From positions 75,841-139,840 of the forward strand of contig JAZTXM010000012.1 of the NCBI GenBank assembly GCA_045636425.1: DNA of 64,000 bases, read 5' to 3'. A model generated the notes under the pieces. That model was not told where the DNA came from and made no database searches. It was given only the letters and a program-made list of their open reading frames with translations. Source of the DNA: UMGS1883 sp045636425 (GTDB lineage: Bacteria > Bacillota > Clostridia > UMGS1883). Below, one piece after another: positions 24,084 to 33,449 of the stretch; within the stretch, counting starts at the first letter, position 1, and every line of letters starts with the position of its first letter. Position numbers and translations under genes: made by a program.

Positions 24084-26349
24084 TATCAAATTCCTCTCCT
24101 TCATTTATAGGCTCGGTAGGGGTGATGTCTTCTTTAACTTTATCCGAATTATCTATTGTAACTCCTCTTGTTGCCATTTCCTGCTGTGCTCTTAAAAGGG
24201 ATGCATAAATACCATTCTTTTCAATAAGCTCTTTGTGAGTTCCCGTTTCTGCAATCTGGCCGTTATCCAGCACGAATAGCCTGTCCGCATTCTTAAGGGT
24301 TGACAATCGGTGTGCAATTGCAAATACGGTTTTTCCGTCGGTAACTTTTTTCAGTGCCTCCTGAATTTTAAGCTCCGTATCGGAATCCACCGATGCTGTT
24401 GCCTCATCTAAAATAAGGATTTTGGGATTTGCAACAATTGCACGTGCTATTGAAATACGCTGGCGTTCTCCACCTGAAAGCTTATATCCTTTTTCTCCCA
24501 CATAAGTATTATATCCGTCGGGAAGCTCCATTATGAAATCATGTGCATTTGCCTTTTTAGCGGCAATAATACAATCCTCTAAAGTAGCTTCCGGAGCAGC
24601 ATATCTGAGGTTTTGCAGAATACTTCCGCTGAAAAGATAGCTCTCCTGCAAAACCACACCTAAAAGCTTCTTATAGTCCTGCTGATTATATTCCGAAATG
24701 TCACTTCCGTCAAGCAAAATTTTTCCTCGGTCGGGGCTGTAGAGCCGCATGATAAGATTAATCATTGTGCTTTTTCCTGCACCACTGTGACCGACAAGTC
24801 CTATCATTTCACCTTTTTTTACCGATTCTTCTATGTTTTTTAAAACTCGTCTGTAGCTCTTGTATCCAAAGGAAACATTATCAAAGGTAAAACTACCCTC
24901 CGCCTTATCTATAGAGGCTTTTATGTCCCCTTGGGGTTGTTCTTCTTCCTCAAGAACCTCAAAAACTCTTTGAGAGCTTACCAGTGCCATGGTAAAATGC
25001 CTGGGAAGCATACTAAACCACTCAAGTCTGCTGTAGAGATACCCCCCGTAGGTGGAAAACTGTACAAGCTCGCCCACACTCATGCTGCCGCCGAGAACCT
25101 TGCTTCCCCCGAAAAGCAGTACAAGATAGCTGCCAAAGCCCATTATAAACTTAATTATGGGAAATATGGTATAAACATATTTTTCATTGGCACAGGTAAT
25201 ATCTCTTACATCGCCTGCCGTTTTCTTAAATCGGTCAATTTCATCATCTTCCCTGCCAAAAACCTTGACAACCTTTATTCCGTTTAATACTTCGGTAAGG
25301 CGATTTGTCATCTTATCCATTTTTCTCCATTGCTTATGATACCTGCTTCGGATATTAAGACGTATCTTGCCTATAAGATATAAGGCAATGGGCATGGGAA
25401 TAAAAATCAAAAGGGACATTTTTGCATCAAGATAAATGGTAATAACTGCTATGGCAATAAACAGGAATATTTCATTCACAGCCATTATTGCGATATCCTG
25501 AATAAAGGTTTGTATACGCTGTGTATCATTATTGATACGCTGCATCAAATCGCCCGTCTTTTTTTCCTCAATGTAGCTAAGAGGCATTTTCTGAAGCTTT
25601 TCGTATATATGATTTCTTAAATCCATAACCAAAAGATTACTTGCCTTTGACGATATAATACTGCGAAAAACAGACACAACCATGCTGATAACTGTAGTAA
25701 GGAGCATTAGTCCCACTATGATTAGCAGTGTTGTAATGGAGGCATTTTTTATATTCAGCACATCATTTATCAGATGCTTTGAAAGAATGGGAGTAACTAC
25801 CGTAACAATACTTGTTATCCAGAACAAGAATAAAAGAGCTATATATAAACCCTTATACGGCTTTGCAATTTTAAAAAGCTTTTTTAAAACAGAAAATTTA
25901 TCACTGCAATGAGCGCATACTGTCGTATTCTTAATATATGCTCTGCCGCACCTTGGACACACCCTGTCCTCGGAAAAAGTTTTCTCATTAATTACAGGCT
26001 CAGTTCCCTCTGCAAGGTCATTAATAATCTCGCACACTGATGTAAATTCCTCAATATGCTTCATGGAGAAACGAACAAGCTGCATTCTTCCTTTTACCGT
26101 GAAAGCCTCCAGAATTCCTCCGCCCGTATATTCTCCGAGGCAAACTTTTTTAATGTTTGCAATGTTTTCCGCAAGAATAAGTCTGCCGTTTTCCACCACG
26201 CAAAGCCTGTGTCTGCCTACGGCAAAAACGCCTTCTGTATATGCGCCGTTTTCCGATATATCATAGGAGAGTGACAAAAGGATTTCTTCCCCTTCAAGTG
26301 CAACGCACACAATATCGCTGTATTTAGTTATTGATGCCTTTGCACTCAT
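24070..26349 (-). CDS. ABC exporter with N-terminal PH-like domain and zinc ribbon (DUF1854 system, second subunit)
   Basis: A 759-residue fused membrane-ATPase exporter. The first 110 residues form a beta-rich, PH-like domain (SDIVCVALEGEEILLSLSYD, FAVGRHRLCVVENGRLIL). A zinc ribbon (CPRCGR...CAHC, about 131-147) follows, then six membrane helices (about 170-450). The nucleotide-binding domain has Walker A GHSGAGKST, signature LSGGERQR, Walker B ILILDEATASVD and H-loop AHRLSTL, all canonical. It is separated by 19 bases from the DUF1854 gene and that by 16 from the first ABC gene, so the three form one operon and probably a heterodimeric transporter. The substrate is unknown. GGAG seven bases upstream sets the start. 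Confidence 0.87.
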   Translation of the reverse strand: MSAKASITKYSDIVCVALEGEEILLSLSYDISENGAYTEGVFAVGRHRLCVVENGRLILAENIANIKKVCLGEYTGGGILEAFTVKGRMQLVRFSMKHIEEFTSVCEIINDLAEGTEPVINEKTFSEDRVCPRCGRAYIKNTTVCAHCSDKFSVLKKLFKIAKPYKGLYIALLFLFWITSIVTVVTPILSKHLINDVLNIKNASITTLLIIVGLMLLTTVISMVVSVFRSIISSKASNLLVMDLRNHIYEKLQKMPLSYIEEKKTGDLMQRINNDTQRIQTFIQDIAIMAVNEIFLFIAIAVITIYLDAKMSLLIFIPMPIALYLIGKIRLNIRSRYHKQWRKMDKMTNRLTEVLNGIKVVKVFGREDDEIDRFKKTAGDVRDITCANEKYVYTIFPIIKFIMGFGSYLVLLFGGSKVLGGSMSVGELVQFSTYGGYLYSRLEWFSMLPRHFTMALVSSQRVFEVLEEEEQPQGDIKASIDKAEGSFTFDNVSFGYKSYRRVLKNIEESVKKGEMIGLVGHSGAGKSTMINLIMRLYSPDRGKILLDGSDISEYNQQDYKKLLGVVLQESYLFSGSILQNLRYAAPEATLEDCIIAAKKANAHDFIMELPDGYNTYVGEKGYKLSGGERQRISIARAIVANPKILILDEATASVDSDTELKIQEALKKVTDGKTVFAIAHRLSTLKNADRLFVLDNGQIAETGTHKELIEKNGIYASLLRAQQEMATRGVTIDNSDKVKEDITPTEPINEGEEFDNEQD

Positions 26350-26368
26350 GTCAATGCTCCTTTCCGCT

Positions 26369-26878
26369 TTAAATCCAGATTTCAAGGATTTTTAACGCTT
26401 TGTCCTCAACCTTTGTAATATCGGGAATATAATACCTGTTTCCGTAAACATCAATAAGCATAACACGGTTATTACCCATATTCCGCACGTTACTGCTCAT
26501 ATCTGTAACTGTAAATTCCCGTGTTCCCGCCGTGGTCATAACTTCCCACATGGTATGGCCGAATTCTTCACTTACCTTGTTGACCGCTGTAATTTCGGGG
26601 ACAAAGTATCGTTTTGCAAGCTCCCTGCGCACCATTTGCAACTGATTTTCTGAAATTTCACGCAGCGCCCTTAAAATTCCTATTTCTTTTTCCTTATCCT
26701 CACGGGAATAATTCTCGCTTCTAATGCACAGATATTCTTCCTCATACACAAAAGGGAACATTCGGAGAACACTTACCCGTCCCATATCCTCTCCTTTGTA
26801 CTTAAGGCAGAGAAGACCGCTTTGTGATTCATAAAATTCAATATCGGAAGGACTGATAAAATCAAGCATATTTTCCAT
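26369..26878 (-). CDS. DUF1854 family protein
   Basis: A 169-residue soluble protein of DUF1854, recognisable by VSVLRMFPFVYEEEYLCIR, the EIGILRALREISENQLQMVRREL helix, and the C-terminal beta part (WEVMTTAGTREFTVTDMSSNVR, RVMLIDVYGNRYYIPDI). No catalytic motif is evident. Proteins of this family sit between or beside exporter-type ABC subunits; in some proteobacteria such a set is near cyanophycin genes, which are absent here. It is probably an accessory or regulatory part of the transporter encoded on both sides. Confidence 0.85.
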   Translation of the reverse strand: MENMLDFISPSDIEFYESQSGLLCLKYKGEDMGRVSVLRMFPFVYEEEYLCIRSENYSREDKEKEIGILRALREISENQLQMVRRELAKRYFVPEITAVNKVSEEFGHTMWEVMTTAGTREFTVTDMSSNVRNMGNNRVMLIDVYGNRYYIPDITKVEDKALKILEIWI

Positions 26879-26894
26879 ATTATCTTCATCCCTT

Positions 26895-29081
26895 TCAAAT
26901 TTCCGCAGTGATATTTAAGCTTTCAAGTTGCTTTTGAGCCATGGAAGCATAAATACCGCCGTTTTTACTAAACAGCTCCTCATGCGTTCCCTCCTCCACA
27001 ATCGAGCCTTCTTCCACCACAATCAGCCTGTCGGCATTTTTTAAGGTGGAAAATCTGTGGGCTATTGCGATGGTTGTTCTATCCTTTATAAGAAGCTGCA
27101 TTGCCTTTTGAATCTGCTGCTCGGTTTTTGTATCAAGGGACGATGTGGCTTCATCAAAAATAAGAATCGGAGGATTCATTAAGATTGCACGTGCAATGCT
27201 TATTCTCTGTTTTTCGCCGCCCGATAAATCCACGCCGCCTTTGCCGATTTGCGTATCATAGCCGTCGGGCAGATTCATAATAAAATCATGGGCATATGCT
27301 TTTTTTGCCGCATCAATAATTTCCTCGCGGGTAGCCACAGGTTTTCCGTAGGCAATATTCTCCGCTATGCTTCCCGAAAAAAGATATGTTTCCTGAAGCA
27401 CCATTCCTATATTGCTTCTCAGGGTATTAAAGCTAAGCTTCTTCACATTCACGCCGTCGATCAGGACTTCTCCGTCGGAAACATCGTAGAGCCTTGTTAT
27501 AAGATTTGTAATCGTGCTTTTCCCTGCACCGCTATGCCCTACAAGCCCCACCATTTCCCCGGGAGAAACAGACAAAGATACATTTTTTAAAACGGGACGG
27601 TTTGGTTCGTAGGAAAATGTGACATTTTTAAGTTCAACATGCCCTTTTAAATTTTCCATTGATAACGGATTTGGTGATTCGGGAACATCACTCTTCCTGT
27701 CAATCACTTCAAAGATTCGCTGAGCGCTGTTCATACAGCTTGTCCACCAGTCAAAGGTTTTCACCATAAAGTTAACGGGGTTATAAAGAAGGGAAAGATA
27801 TCCTACAAAGCTCATAAGCTCACCAAAGGTAAGCTTTCCGGATACAACCTGTGCTCCGCCCAGTCCCCATACAACAAGACCGCCGAGTGCCATGATGAAG
27901 TTAAGAAGCGGAAAAACCTTTGCCGAGGCAACTCCCTCGCGTATACGATTATCGCACACCTCTCTGCTTGCTTTGCAAAATCTTTCTGTTTCGCTTGTTT
28001 CCTTTCCGAATGCTTTTACCACTCTTATTCCCATCAATGAATCATTAATAACGGAATTCATTGATGATGATTTTCTCCATGAAAACCATTTAAGCTTTTT
28101 AAACACACGGGCAGACCGTTTGATAATAAGTGCAATTACGGGTAGCGGAACAAGCACCGAAATTGAAAGCAAGGGGTTAACGAAAAATAGGAAAAGCCCC
28201 ACAGTACAAATGGTTGCCGCATTTATAATAAAATTGGGAAGCCCGTCATTTAAAAAATACTGAATATCCAGTGCGTCACTGTTAATTCTGTTTAATAGGT
28301 TTCCCGTACGCTTTGAAGAAAAGAAGCTCATCCCAAGCTTTTGCATAGAGGAAAAAACCTCGGTTTTTATGTCGTAAATAATATTTCCCGACATTTGTGC
28401 CCCGATTCTTCCCTGCACAATTCCGAGAATTGTTGAAAAAACTGCAATTCCTGCAATCAAAATAACAAGCTCTGCTATCCTTCCCGAGAACATTCCGTCA
28501 GGATTTAATACATGGTCGTACAGAATAGTACCCGTAATATACGGCTGAATAAGATTTATCCCTGTAATCAGAAAAATTATGAGAATCATTTTCACAAGCT
28601 GTTTTTTATATTTAGGCACATAGGAAAGCACTCGCAAAAAAAGCTTTTTCCTGCCTTTGTTTATATATGAAAAATCATCCCCTGCCTTCTCCTCCATATT
28701 TACGGAATCGGGAGTTTGTCCATCGAGAAGCTTTCGTACAACACTCATAAATCGGTCAATTTTCGCCGATACTGACAATGTGAAATAAGAAAGTGCCGTC
28801 TCCTCCGTTTGGCTTTTGATTAAAACTGCACCGGAGGAAATATAATTTTCCGTGTATATGTTTTCTATTTCGGAGTATTTTCTGAGAAGAAACGTTCCGT
28901 CCTCATAAATCACGCAAAGAGCATCCCTTAACGCACACAGCACACACGTTCCGTATGTTTCGGGATGGGATAAATCACACTCGGCGAAAGCCACAAGCTC
29001 ATCGGCGGCAATGCCGTAAGAACTAAGTTTTTCCGTTATAATTTCTCTGCCGATTTCTTCATTTTTCTGCAACACTGCCAC
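26895..29081 (-). CDS. ABC exporter with N-terminal PH-like domain (DUF1854 system, first subunit)
   Basis: Up to 728 residues. The first 120 form a soluble PH-like domain (LVAFAECDLS, TYGTCVLCALRDALCVIYEDGTFLLRKYSEIENI) without the zinc ribbon of its partner. Six membrane helices follow (about 160-430), then a canonical ATPase domain: Walker A GHSGAGKST, signature LSGGEKQR, Walker B ILIFDEATSSLD, H-loop AHRFSTL. Start codons are ambiguous: GGAGG is five bases before a GTG at codon 3 and eight before a TTG at codon 4, so the mature start is probably two or three codons later than given. It is first gene of the three-gene transporter operon, after the queA terminator. Confidence 0.87.
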   Translation of the reverse strand: MAVLQKNEEIGREIITEKLSSYGIAADELVAFAECDLSHPETYGTCVLCALRDALCVIYEDGTFLLRKYSEIENIYTENYISSGAVLIKSQTEETALSYFTLSVSAKIDRFMSVVRKLLDGQTPDSVNMEEKAGDDFSYINKGRKKLFLRVLSYVPKYKKQLVKMILIIFLITGINLIQPYITGTILYDHVLNPDGMFSGRIAELVILIAGIAVFSTILGIVQGRIGAQMSGNIIYDIKTEVFSSMQKLGMSFFSSKRTGNLLNRINSDALDIQYFLNDGLPNFIINAATICTVGLFLFFVNPLLSISVLVPLPVIALIIKRSARVFKKLKWFSWRKSSSMNSVINDSLMGIRVVKAFGKETSETERFCKASREVCDNRIREGVASAKVFPLLNFIMALGGLVVWGLGGAQVVSGKLTFGELMSFVGYLSLLYNPVNFMVKTFDWWTSCMNSAQRIFEVIDRKSDVPESPNPLSMENLKGHVELKNVTFSYEPNRPVLKNVSLSVSPGEMVGLVGHSGAGKSTITNLITRLYDVSDGEVLIDGVNVKKLSFNTLRSNIGMVLQETYLFSGSIAENIAYGKPVATREEIIDAAKKAYAHDFIMNLPDGYDTQIGKGGVDLSGGEKQRISIARAILMNPPILIFDEATSSLDTKTEQQIQKAMQLLIKDRTTIAIAHRFSTLKNADRLIVVEEGSIVEEGTHEELFSKNGGIYASMAQKQLESLNITAEI

Positions 29082-29163
29082 CTCCTTAATTTAGTAAAGA
29101 TTATTATACACTTTTTGGCAATAAAAAGCAATATAAATATGCGGATATAACCCAACTTTTTTG

Positions 29164-29204
29164 AAAAAAGATAAGGATGTAAAAAGTTAAACTTCTTTAC
29201 ATCC
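29164..29204 (-). terminator. Intrinsic terminator of the SpoIID-queA unit
   Basis: On the minus strand GGATGTAAAG...CTTTTTACATCC (outer stem 29196-29204 with 29175-29183), followed by TTATCTTTTTT. Confidence 0.85.
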
Positions 29205-29227
29205 CTATAATTATTGATTCTTTATTT

Positions 29228-30250
29228 TTATTGAATGAACATCGCGTCTCCGAAGCTGAAAAACCTGTATTTCTCACTAACTGCATGCTTATATGCATTT
29301 AAAATATTTTCCTTGCCTGCAAGTGCACTTACAAGCATAACAAGGGTGGATTTCGGCAGGTGGAAATTAGTTATAAGTGCATCCGTCATCTTAAATTCAT
29401 AGCCGGGATATATAAAAATATCCGTTTCGCCACTCTTGGGAAGCAAAACCCCGTTTTCGGTGGCACTTTCAACAGTTCTGCAGCTTGTCGTTCCCACGCA
29501 TATAACTCTGCCTCCGCTTGCCTTTGTTTCATTTACAATCTTTGCTGTTTCCTCGGAAACGGTGTAATATTCAGAGTGCATCTTGTGCTGTGTAACATCG
29601 GTAACCTTTACAGGTCTGAATGTGCCCAAGCCCACATGAAGTGTCAAGAAAGCAAGCTTTACACCCATTTTCCGAATTTCATCGAGCAATTCATTTGTAA
29701 AATGAAGCCCTGCCGTAGGTGCAGCAGCACTGCCGTCATGCTTTGAATAAACTGTCTGATAACGGTTTTTATCCTGCAATTTTTCCTTGATATAGTGCGG
29801 AAGCGGCATCTCGCCGAGTTCCTCCAGCACATTTTCAAAAAGCCCGTCATAAGTAAATCTGACGCGTCTGTTTCCGCCCTCAAGAATGTCCAGAACCTCT
29901 GCGCAAAGCTTTCCACCGCCAAATTCAAACTTGGCTCCGATTTTAGCTTTTCTTCCGGGCTTTAGGGCTACCTCCCACTCATCGGTGGAATACCTGTGCA
30001 AAAGCAGAAATTCGATTGCACCTCCGCTTTCTTTTTTACATCCGTAAAGTCTTGCAGGGATAACCCTTGTATCGTTTAAAACAAGGCAATCACCTTCACG
30101 GAGGTATGCCTTGATATTCTTAAAGGAGTCATCCTTGTATTCCCCTGTTTTTTTATCAAGCACCAACAGCCTTGATGCAGTTCTGTCCCCAAGCGGCGTC
30201 TGTGCAATACGCTCATCAGGTAAATAATAGTCAAATTCTTCGGTGTTCAT
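29228..30250 (-). CDS. queA: S-adenosylmethionine:tRNA ribosyltransferase-isomerase QueA
   Basis: QueA transfers the ribosyl group of SAM to preQ1-modified tRNA, making epoxyqueuosine. The 340-residue protein begins with FDYYLPDERIAQTPL, then DCLVLNDTRVIPARLYG (near 54-70). The signature AAPTAGLHFT (near 177-186), TLHVGLGTFRPV (near 205) and the C-terminal TNFHLPKSTLVMLVSALAG are present. It follows the SpoIID gene by ten bases. tgt and yajC are not in the window, although they often neighbour queA. Confidence 0.96.
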   Translation of the reverse strand: MNTEEFDYYLPDERIAQTPLGDRTASRLLVLDKKTGEYKDDSFKNIKAYLREGDCLVLNDTRVIPARLYGCKKESGGAIEFLLLHRYSTDEWEVALKPGRKAKIGAKFEFGGGKLCAEVLDILEGGNRRVRFTYDGLFENVLEELGEMPLPHYIKEKLQDKNRYQTVYSKHDGSAAAPTAGLHFTNELLDEIRKMGVKLAFLTLHVGLGTFRPVKVTDVTQHKMHSEYYTVSEETAKIVNETKASGGRVICVGTTSCRTVESATENGVLLPKSGETDIFIYPGYEFKMTDALITNFHLPKSTLVMLVSALAGKENILNAYKHAVSEKYRFFSFGDAMFIQ

Positions 30251-30260
30251 AATTTTTAAA

Positions 30261-31553
30261 TTACCTCAATTCCAAGCCTGTAAAATAATGCTTTAATATT
30301 TCTTCATATCCAAAGCCGCTTTCCGCCATTCCTCTTGCACCCCACTGGCTCATACCTACTCCGTGTCCGTATCCGCCGCCGTCAACAACATATTTTTCCG
30401 CACTTCCAGTAGGATTAATATTAAGCTGTGAAATACTTCCGTTTGCCGATATTACACTAAAGCCTGCTATGCCGCTCGTTCCCTCGGAAGAGCAAGCAAT
30501 AAGCGGAGCTTTTGCCTCGCCCGATGTGGTGGCAATTGTTAAAACACTGTCGGGGTATACGCTGAATTTCTGGCTGTAGAGTCCGAGAATTGTTCTGCAT
30601 TTTTCACGCTGCACACTATGTGTGCCATGGCTTCCGTGAAAAGTCATTTTAAGAACTCTGCCGCTATCGGATTTTGAATCAACGGTAATATTATTAAGCG
30701 TACCAATATTCACGCCTGCATTTATCAGCTTTTCTTCCACTTCCTCCCGCGTCATGGTAACATTCCATTTATATTTTGAAGCTTTTTCGGGATTTTCATA
30801 AATATCGGGAACGGATTTTAAATAATCAATCGAGCTTCCCCATACGTTTTTAACGTCTTCCGTCTGCCCTCCGCTGGTGGCAAAGAAGAAAAGCTCTGCA
30901 ACCTTGTCGCTATGATAACCCAGTATACCCTTTGTTTCATTTACCGCCGCCCTTGTATTCTCATGCTCGCTTGCAACGCCGCCGTAAACCTGGCAATGAG
31001 TGGTGGGACAAACATCAAATCCGTAATTCTTATGTGCGCCTGTGCGTGTAAGCACGTAATTTCTCGCACATACTGATTGTGCCTTTAAAGCCTCTTTTGG
31101 CCAGGTGTAGCTCATTTCTTTTCCCAAAACACTTGCCACATAATCATCTGTTCCTACATAGTTTATTACAAGGAGGGTGCCGTCAGTGCATTTTTCAATA
31201 TAAATATATCCCCTGTACTCCTTACCGTCACACATTAATGTTGCACCCTGCGGCGGTTGCACAGATAGCTTTAAAATACCGCTTGCATCAAATTTATTCC
31301 ACGATGCAAAACCGGTAGAACCCATCTCTATGTAAAGTTCCTCATTAGGCTGTGCCTGATACAAAACCGTACCGACTGCGGCATCGTACACGGTAAGCCC
31401 TCCTTGGGAATAAAGAGTTACACTGCTTCCAGAACTACTCCCATACTTAAGCCCCACGGAAACTTCACTTTTGTATTCAGATGCCTGTGCTATATTTGCA
31501 AAAGCAATAATTGCCGTAAATATCAAACATGTTATAAGAAATTTCTTTTTCAC
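30261..31553 (-). CDS. Secreted SpoIID/LytB domain protein
   Basis: A 430-residue exported protein with a signal peptide (1-24, ending AQA). After a variable N-terminal beta region, the SpoIID domain (about 130-430) begins YVASVLGKEMSYTWPKEALKAQSV with the catalytic glutamate, then DVCPTTHCQVYGG and FFFATSGGQTEDV. It ends with GGGYGHGVGMSQWGARGMA. SpoIID is a lytic transglycosylase that cuts denuded glycan during engulfment; LytB-like paralogues act on cell wall in other settings. No spoIIR or spoIIID neighbour is present, so the exact role is open. The start is GTG with GGGGAGG eight bases upstream. Confidence 0.9.
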   Translation of the reverse strand: MKKKFLITCLIFTAIIAFANIAQASEYKSEVSVGLKYGSSSGSSVTLYSQGGLTVYDAAVGTVLYQAQPNEELYIEMGSTGFASWNKFDASGILKLSVQPPQGATLMCDGKEYRGYIYIEKCTDGTLLVINYVGTDDYVASVLGKEMSYTWPKEALKAQSVCARNYVLTRTGAHKNYGFDVCPTTHCQVYGGVASEHENTRAAVNETKGILGYHSDKVAELFFFATSGGQTEDVKNVWGSSIDYLKSVPDIYENPEKASKYKWNVTMTREEVEEKLINAGVNIGTLNNITVDSKSDSGRVLKMTFHGSHGTHSVQREKCRTILGLYSQKFSVYPDSVLTIATTSGEAKAPLIACSSEGTSGIAGFSVISANGSISQLNINPTGSAEKYVVDGGGYGHGVGMSQWGARGMAESGFGYEEILKHYFTGLELR

Positions 31554-31643
31554 TCTTCCTACCTCCCCACATTCGTATCATAATACTTTTTTCGACGAAA
31601 ATCAAGAAAATCCTTTATTTTTCATAGCTTTTGCCTCAAAAAA

Positions 31644-31672
31644 TTGACATATGAATATTTTGGTGGTATACT
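31644..31672 (+). promoter_or_regulatory. Promoter of dapA1
   Basis: TTGACA (31644-31649), a 17-base spacer and TATACT (31667-31672). The spacer ends with TTGGTGG and the whole region closely matches the asd promoter at 34207-34235. Confidence 0.8.
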
Positions 31673-31711
31673 GAATAAAAATGAATATTGATTGATAAGG
31701 AGGTATGTCAA

Positions 31712-32605
31712 GTGAGAACAAAGTCAATTTTTACAGGCTCTTGTTGTGCCATTGTAACTCCCTTTGATAAAAACGGAAAAGTAAATTTTGATGCACTTGA
31801 AAAGCTGGTTGAATTCCAGATTGAAGGAAAAACCGATGCCATCTGCGTATGCGGAACAACGGGCGAAGCACCCACCCTTGCAGATGACGAACACCTCAAG
31901 GTAATAGAATGTGTTGTAAAAAAGGTTTGCGGCAGAGTTCCCGTAATTGCGGGAACAGGCTCAAATGACACAAATCACGCTATAATGATGTCAAAAGAGG
32001 CAACGGCGCTTGGTGCCGATGCACTCCTTCTCGTAACTCCCTATTACAACAAAACTACACAAAAGGGGCTTATCAAGCATTACACTGCTATTGCAGACAC
32101 GCTTGAAATTCCTGCTATTTTATACAATGTTCCCGGAAGAACAAGTGTAAACATCGCTCCTTCAACGCTAAAGGCTCTTTGCGACCACCCCAATATTGCC
32201 GCTATAAAAGAGGCATCGGGAAACATGGCGCAGGTTGTTGAAATGATGAGTCTGTGCGGTGACAAAATCGATTTTTATTCGGGAAATGACGACATAAACA
32301 TTCCTATTACTGCAATCGGAGGTAAGGGTGCAATTTCCGTTTTGTCAAACATAGCACCCTATCAGACTCATCATATGCTTCAGCTTGCACTGGACGGCAA
32401 TATTAAGGAAGCAACAAAGATGCAGTTTGAAGCGACCGAGCTTATAGGTGCATTATTCTGCGAGGTCAACCCCATTCCCGTTAAAGAGGGTCTCAATATT
32501 TTGGGCTTTGATGTGGGCATAGGTCGTCTTCCCCTTTGCGAAATGGATAGTTTAAATGCACAAAGGCTTCATAGTGCAATGCAAAATTACGGTTTGATCA
32601 AATAA
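31712..32605 (+). CDS. dapA: 4-hydroxy-tetrahydrodipicolinate synthase, copy 1
   Basis: DapA condenses aspartate semialdehyde with pyruvate, the first committed step to diaminopimelate and lysine. The 297-residue TIM barrel has CGTTGEAPTL (near 46), VIAGTGSNDT (near 77), LLVTPYYNKTTQKGL (active-site Tyr), ILYNVPGRT with the conserved Tyr and Arg (near 137), and the Schiff-base lysine in AAIKEASG (near 164). The start is GTG with GGAGG eight bases upstream; an upstream ATG frame is less likely. It is one of two dapA copies in the cluster. The first 70 coding bases are almost identical to those of copy 2. Confidence 0.95.
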   Translation: MRTKSIFTGSCCAIVTPFDKNGKVNFDALEKLVEFQIEGKTDAICVCGTTGEAPTLADDEHLKVIECVVKKVCGRVPVIAGTGSNDTNHAIMMSKEATALGADALLLVTPYYNKTTQKGLIKHYTAIADTLEIPAILYNVPGRTSVNIAPSTLKALCDHPNIAAIKEASGNMAQVVEMMSLCGDKIDFYSGNDDINIPITAIGGKGAISVLSNIAPYQTHHMLQLALDGNIKEATKMQFEATELIGALFCEVNPIPVKEGLNILGFDVGIGRLPLCEMDSLNAQRLHSAMQNYGLIK

Positions 32606-32622
32606 TTCAGGTTATAAAAACT

Positions 32623-32670
32623 AAAATCGTGCCGTATAATCTATTATACGGCACGATTTTAAAAACATAA
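32623..32670 (+). terminator. Hairpin terminator between dapA1 and dapB
   Basis: An 18-bp perfect stem (32623-32640 with 32643-32660) and a two-base formal loop, so the top pairs will open. The stem's 3' strand ends in TTTT with no longer U tail, so termination may be partial. Confidence 0.75.
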
Positions 32671-32684
32671 AAAGGTGGATTCAT

Positions 32685-33446
32685 ATGATAAATATAGCTT
32701 TAATAGGTGCAAACGGAAAAATGGGACAGGTTATAAGCAGACTGCTTGAAGATAGCGAAACTGCACGTGTGTCATTCGGTATAGATATAAACACAGACTG
32801 CAATAATATTTTCCCTGTATATTCCTCTCTCCCGGAGGCAAAAGAGGAATGTGATGTGATTATAGATTTTTCTCATCCGTCAACACTCAGTGCAACGCTT
32901 AAATATGCCACAGAGCGGGGCAAGGCGGCAGTAATTGCAACCACAGGTCTTGCAAATGAGCAAATCGAGGCTATTAAAAACACAGCGGAAAATATTCCTC
33001 TCTTTTTTAGTGCCAATATGTCTTTGGGGGTTAATCTGCTTATTGAGCTTGCAAAAAAAGCTACCCTGCTCCTTGAGGAAAATTTTGATATTGAAATCAT
33101 TGAAAAGCATCACAATCAGAAAATTGATGCTCCCAGCGGCACCGCACTGGCTATTGCCGATGCAATTAATGATACAAGCATAAAAGCAAACGAATACGTA
33201 TATGACAGACACAGCACACGTAAAAAGAGAAGTAAAAATGAAATCGGTATTCACTCACTCCGCGGCGGTACAATAGTGGGTGAACACAGCGTAATATTTG
33301 CAGGAACAGATGAAATCATTGAGCTTAAGCACACAGCAACAAGCAAAGAGGTTTTCGCTGTGGGTGCAATAAAAGCTGCTGCATTTCTTATTGGCAAAAA
33401 ACCCGGATTATACAACATGGGCAATCTTATAGAAGGGGTATGTTAA
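32685..33446 (+). CDS. dapB: 4-hydroxy-tetrahydrodipicolinate reductase
   Basis: DapB reduces the DapA product with NAD(P)H in the diaminopimelate pathway. The 253-residue protein has the nucleotide-binding IALIGANGKMGQVI (residues 3-16), the VIIDFSHPST motif (near 60-69), VIATTGLAN and FFSANMSLGVNLL. EIIEKHHNQKIDAPSGTALAIADAI (near 135-159) carries the catalytic His and Lys, and SLRGGTIVGEHSVIF follows. It is followed three bases later by the hemolysin-III gene. Confidence 0.96.
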   Translation: MINIALIGANGKMGQVISRLLEDSETARVSFGIDINTDCNNIFPVYSSLPEAKEECDVIIDFSHPSTLSATLKYATERGKAAVIATTGLANEQIEAIKNTAENIPLFFSANMSLGVNLLIELAKKATLLLEENFDIEIIEKHHNQKIDAPSGTALAIADAINDTSIKANEYVYDRHSTRKKRSKNEIGIHSLRGGTIVGEHSVIFAGTDEIIELKHTATSKEVFAVGAIKAAAFLIGKKPGLYNMGNLIEGVC

Positions 33447-33449
33447 AAA

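Noticed and set aside
31554..31711. Lysine riboswitch or T-box before dapA1
   Set aside because: The gap between the promoter -10 and the start is only about 40 bases, too short for either, and no characteristic motifs are visible.
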